Origin: Methanoculleus marisnigri
GTDB taxonomy: Archaea; Halobacteriota; Methanomicrobia; Methanomicrobiales; Methanoculleaceae
Assembly: GCA_002503885.1 (NCBI GenBank)
Contig: DASQ01000124.1
Location: 23,578 to 31,781 of the forward strand
Length of the DNA stretch: 8,204 nt
Direction: 5' to 3'
The notes under the pieces are model-generated. The model did no database searches. It saw nothing but the letters and a program-made list of their open reading frames with translations, and was not told the origin of the DNA. Made by a program: the position numbers and the translations under genes. Positions 5,865 through 8,204 of the stretch are shown piece after piece; the stretch's first letter is position 1, and every line of letters begins with the position of its first letter.

Positions 5865-5872
5865 GCAGAAAC
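5865..5872 (+). repeat. Target-site duplication, right copy
   Basis: GCAGAAAC sits immediately outside the right terminal inverted repeat of the MITE-like element, identical to 5642-5649. Confidence 0.8.
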
Positions 5873-5950
5873 GAGCCCGGGTGTCGCGGCCTCTGGAGTT
5901 GTAGATCTATCAGGGGATATGTAGCTGAAACGGAGGAGCCAGCCCCCCTC

Positions 5951-5975
5951 AAAAGGAAAAGCTATAGGAGAAAAA
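5951..5975 (-). terminator. T-rich terminator of cassette C
   Basis: On the minus strand this region reads TTTTTCTCC, TATAGC, TTTTCC, TTTT: three T-runs about 55-80 bases after the stop at 6029, matching the T-rich type of euryarchaeal intrinsic terminator. A GC-rich inverted repeat (GGCCCC-TGA-GGGGGCC, about 6024-6039) overlaps the stop codon itself and may assist. Confidence 0.5.
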
Positions 5976-6028
5976 CTCTTCCCACAGCGGGAGGTCCAGT
6001 ACGGGCAAGGAGAGAGGGCCGGGCCCCC

Positions 6029-6838
6029 TCAGGGGCCAGTGTAGGGAGAGGTAATCGCCACGGTTCTCATCGGCTTGATGACCGCCTCCTCGGGCGGGCT
6101 GTACTGGAACGGGCTATCCGGGATCCCGGTGTTCCAGGTAACATTGCGGTACTCCACCGTCAGGAGCGCCTTGCCCTTAGCGTTGAAGAAATCGGCTCTC
6201 CTGAGGATCCATGAGTCCTTTTCAATCCCGGCGTACACGGCGTAGACCGGGTACCACTGCCGATCCGGAGTTTCCGCTATCCGGGTGGTGTTCGCAACCT
6301 CAAGCACGTAAATCGTCTTTCCGTCCTCGGTTTGCACCCCAGATAACGAGCACTCGTGGTCAGCAAGCAGGTTCCTGACCTGGCCGAGGGTGTCGAACGC
6401 CCCCATCGCGTACTCCTCACCAAAAGTATAGTTGCGCGCCCAGGCAGAGACATAGAGAACCTCATCGGTAGCATTGACGTAATGCCACTGTGTTTCACCA
6501 TCGAAAACAACGAGATCTCCTTCCTTCGTGGGATGTTCAGGGTCGACGGGATGTTCATCAAGATAGCTAACGCGGAACCGATCCGGCCTCTTAAACCAGA
6601 CCACTTCACGGAACGTTCCACGCTCCGATACGGTCGTCACCATTGCGGAGAAATCCTGCAGCGAGTCGTACGTTTCGACGAACTTCGCGGCAATCTCCGG
6701 GCCGGGGGGAAGTGCTTCTTCTGGCGGTAAAACCCCGTCGGGTGGTAGAGGTTCCGGGGTAGCCGGGATTACGCTACAGCCCGCCGTCACGCACACGGCC
6801 ATTACCAGCACCCAGGGAAACCATCGTCGCGGTTGCAT
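6029..6838 (-). CDS. LolA-like lipoprotein (269 aa)
   Basis: The signal is MQPRRW, a hydrophobic core FPWVLVMAVC, then VTAGC with the lipid-attached Cys at residue 21. A Pro-rich linker (to about residue 48) holds the domain off the membrane. The body from residue 50 has the order seen in LolA/RseB-type half-barrels: a helix FVETYDSLQDFSAMV, then paired strands TVSERGTFREVVWFKRPDRF, RVSYLDE, LVVFDGETQWHYV and further strands to the C-terminus. In bacteria this fold binds lipids or peptides; archaeal family members are common in methanogens but not functionally defined. GAGGTGTTAG just before the ATG is a good ribosome binding site, and the start lies 38 bases after the stop of the 395-aa gene, so the two form an operon. 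It probably acts at the outer face of the membrane as the partner of that protein. Confidence 0.85.
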   Translation of the reverse strand: MQPRRWFPWVLVMAVCVTAGCSVIPATPEPLPPDGVLPPEEALPPGPEIAAKFVETYDSLQDFSAMVTTVSERGTFREVVWFKRPDRFRVSYLDEHPVDPEHPTKEGDLVVFDGETQWHYVNATDEVLYVSAWARNYTFGEEYAMGAFDTLGQVRNLLADHECSLSGVQTEDGKTIYVLEVANTTRIAETPDRQWYPVYAVYAGIEKDSWILRRADFFNAKGKALLTVEYRNVTWNTGIPDSPFQYSPPEEAVIKPMRTVAITSPYTGP

Positions 6839-6876
6839 CTAACACCTCAATACAATTTCATTTCTTAAAAATAGGG

Positions 6877-8064
6877 TTATAAGGTGCTATCGCACTTGTG
6901 GTATGTAGTGATTCTACCCGAGGCAATCCACGCATTCATAAAGCAGTACGTCCTGTCTTCACCTGTGTAAGCGACCCAGGAGAAAACTTCTCCAGGAAGT
7001 TTCGTTAGCCCGTCGTTCGTTCTCACGTATTCATCGATCATACGATCCGTTATCGCCTCGAATGAATATTGAACAGGCACATCGGCATAGGCTTCAGCGG
7101 AACCACAGATTCGATTGATCGAAGCGGAGGGGTCGTCGTTGTCGTAGTAAATGTGCTCCTTCCAGCTGCCTGTCGTGCAATCCCTGAACCAGATGTAGTA
7201 AGTTCCAGCGCTACTTATCGTGAAATCGTAATCGTACCAATGTCTTGAGGTTGCATCGAACCACTTAATCGTCGGACACCCCTGGAATGAGTTGCTGTTA
7301 TCGTAAATCGCTGCGCCCAGCCAGATTTTGTCACCGTAGTAATCCTCGTCATAATAAAGTATGTACTCGATCGCATCCCCGCCATCCAGATAAATCTCAC
7401 GTTCATGATAGATTGCGCCTTCATGACCGTTGTTTGTAAACGAACCTGGCTTGATCAGCCCCTCAAGGTGAACCGGCTTGCCGGCGTATTGTGAGTTTAC
7501 GCTATACTGGGCCCATTCACCGTGCAGGGGTGGGGATACATACGAAGCGGATCGCGCATTTGCAGGCGAGTAAACTTCCGGTTCGGAAGGAACGGCTGTG
7601 CACGCCTCACTCAGCATGGTATGCAAATCCGGATACGTAGTAAAATACTTCACAGGAAACGAGATGCCTCCATCATTCATGGCAAGCGAAAGCTCAAGCA
7701 TCTTTTTCGGGATTCTTAACACTGTCAGGCTCTGTGTTTCAGTTATTTGAACAGGAGAGAAGTACCTTAATCCGGTCTTTTCGTCAAAGTATTCGTTTTC
7801 CAGTATCTTTTTTGCGCCGGTAAGTTCGATTCGATCCGAATATTCTGCTGAATTCCTATCTCTGATCCAGGATTCAGGGAATACCAGTGTTATCAGGTCC
7901 TCTTCACCTAAAGAGGGTGAAACGACAATATCCTGAGAACTGAAATCCGGAGTGATGATTACACTGTCAGCGAGTTCCTTGTCCACGGGGGAAGCCTCAC
8001 CGAGTTCGGTTACCGGACAGATCGCACTGGCAACGCCCATCATTTCATTTTCGAGCGCATCCAC
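6877..8064 (-). CDS. Beta-rich protein lacking its signal peptide, next to the IS end (395 aa)
   Basis: I do not recognise the family. Residues 1-165 contain a propeptide-like region with short strands (DLITLVFPESW, YFSPVQITE, SLTVLRIPKKML). Residues 170-310 are a strand- and aromatic-rich domain: IEYILYYDEDYYGDKIWLG, TIKWFDATSRHWYDYDF, TYYIWFRDCTTGSW, IYYDND. The C-terminal 85 residues add Cys320, Cys374 and Cys391. It resembles the 331-aa protein in style and operon place but lacks a signal peptide: the start MDALENEMMGVASAIC has only a cleavage-like ASA. The frame opens inside the transposase tail and no Shine-Dalgarno is well placed for the ATG at 8064. A GTG at 8068-8070 is an alternative. 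I infer that the IS insertion removed the promoter and the true N-terminus, leaving a 5'-truncated gene. The remainder is intact. Confidence 0.7.
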   Translation of the reverse strand: MDALENEMMGVASAICPVTELGEASPVDKELADSVIITPDFSSQDIVVSPSLGEEDLITLVFPESWIRDRNSAEYSDRIELTGAKKILENEYFDEKTGLRYFSPVQITETQSLTVLRIPKKMLELSLAMNDGGISFPVKYFTTYPDLHTMLSEACTAVPSEPEVYSPANARSASYVSPPLHGEWAQYSVNSQYAGKPVHLEGLIKPGSFTNNGHEGAIYHEREIYLDGGDAIEYILYYDEDYYGDKIWLGAAIYDNSNSFQGCPTIKWFDATSRHWYDYDFTISSAGTYYIWFRDCTTGSWKEHIYYDNDDPSASINRICGSAEAYADVPVQYSFEAITDRMIDEYVRTNDGLTKLPGEVFSWVAYTGEDRTYCFMNAWIASGRITTYHKCDSTL

Positions 8065-8070
8065 ACTAGT

Positions 8071-8204
8071 GCTCTTTGTCTCCTAATTCTCTAAGATCAT
8101 CGGGTAGAGTCGCTTGAGTTTCCTCCTCGCATCGCTTGTGGTAAACTGCCAATCCACGCCTTTCTGGGCCTGATTCCGTTTTCGGTTCCAGGTTGCTGTT
8201 TCAG
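8071..8204 (-). mobile_element. End of an IS630-family insertion sequence (partial)
   Basis: The window opens within the transposase and contains its 3' end plus a few bases of terminal sequence. IS630-family elements insert at TA; the TA at 8071-8072 (in CACTAGTG) is the only suitable one between the transposase stop and the next gene, so I place the boundary there provisionally. The other end lies outside the window. Confidence 0.55.
8083..8204 (-). CDS. IS630-family transposase, C-terminal end
   Basis: The visible 39 residues are ETATWNRKRNQAQ, then KGVDWQFTTSDARRKLKRLYP and MILEN before a TAG stop. The pattern W-(N/E)-x-x-R-N, V-(D/N)-W-x-F-T-x-x-D-A-R-x-K-L-x-x-L-Y-P is characteristic of the C-terminus of IS630/Tc1-mariner type DDE transposases, just after the last catalytic acidic residue. 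The full protein would be about 330-350 residues and continues beyond the window. The stop comes only 18 bases before the start of the 395-aa gene, so the element borders that gene directly and may have changed its expression. Confidence 0.85.
   Translation of the reverse strand, partial: ETATWNRKRNQAQKGVDWQFTTSDARRKLKRLYPMILEN

Larger units (their letters stand above)
5438..6028. other. Gene-free spacer between cassettes B and C
   Basis: No convincing gene lies here. Open frames that cross it are short, Arg/Pro/Ser-rich shadows. It contains the MITE-like element at 5650-5864 and the T-rich end of cassette C at 5951-5975. The part from 5438 to 5641 shows nothing I can name. Confidence 0.6.

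Noticed and set aside
5642..5872. Excision scar or att site of an integrative element
   Set aside because: No tRNA gene or integrase is near, and the 8-bp duplication exactly abutting inverted repeats fits transposition better.
6356..6730. Plus-strand open frame of 124 residues
   Set aside because: It is antisense to the LolA-like lipoprotein, whose coding pattern, lipobox and ribosome binding site are clear.

Overview
The window looks like accessory chromosome from a euryarchaeal methanogen, most likely a Methanomicrobiales member resembling Methanoculleus. This is inferred from the moderately high GC, archaeal TATA-type promoters combined with strong Shine-Dalgarno sites, Sec signal peptides and lipoboxes on nearly every gene, and an IS630-type transposase tail. 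No housekeeping marker is present, so the taxonomic call is an inference. Every supportable gene lies on the minus strand, so transcription runs from high to low coordinates. I see no tRNA, rRNA or CRISPR array.

Layout from right to left. (1) 8083-8204 is the C-terminal end of an IS630-family transposase. (2) Cassette C: a 395-aa beta-rich protein (6877-8064) that lacks a signal peptide and starts against the IS end, followed by a LolA-like lipoprotein (6029-6838) and a T-rich terminator region. (3) A gene-free stretch (5438-6028) holds a 215-bp MITE-like element (5650-5864) with 27-bp terminal inverted repeats and a perfect 8-bp target duplication. (4) Cassette B: a 211-bp promoter/leader repeat (5227-5437), a secreted 331-aa beta-rich protein (4155-5150) and a tightly coupled 149-aa lipoprotein (3704-4153); a 66-aa membrane protein follows (3280-3480). 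(5) Cassette A: a second copy of the promoter/leader repeat (2877-3087), a secreted caspase-like His/Cys-dyad protein broken by a one-base frameshift (2040-2797), a coupled 316-aa PepSY/YycI-like protein (1079-2029), a 191-aa membrane-anchored protein (466-1041) and a small overlapping ORF (225-476).

The common theme is a cassette: a secreted protein of unrelated mature sequence, followed at once by an envelope-anchored partner with a PepSY-like or LolA-like look. Cassettes A and B share a nearly identical promoter, a palindromic operator, a leader stem-loop and a related signal peptide, but not their mature proteins. This suggests that one regulator controls a set of exchangeable exported proteins. 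The function of the set is unknown. The caspase-like dyad in A and the PepSY-like partners make secreted proteolysis with an inhibitor or chaperone a reasonable hypothesis, not a demonstrated one.
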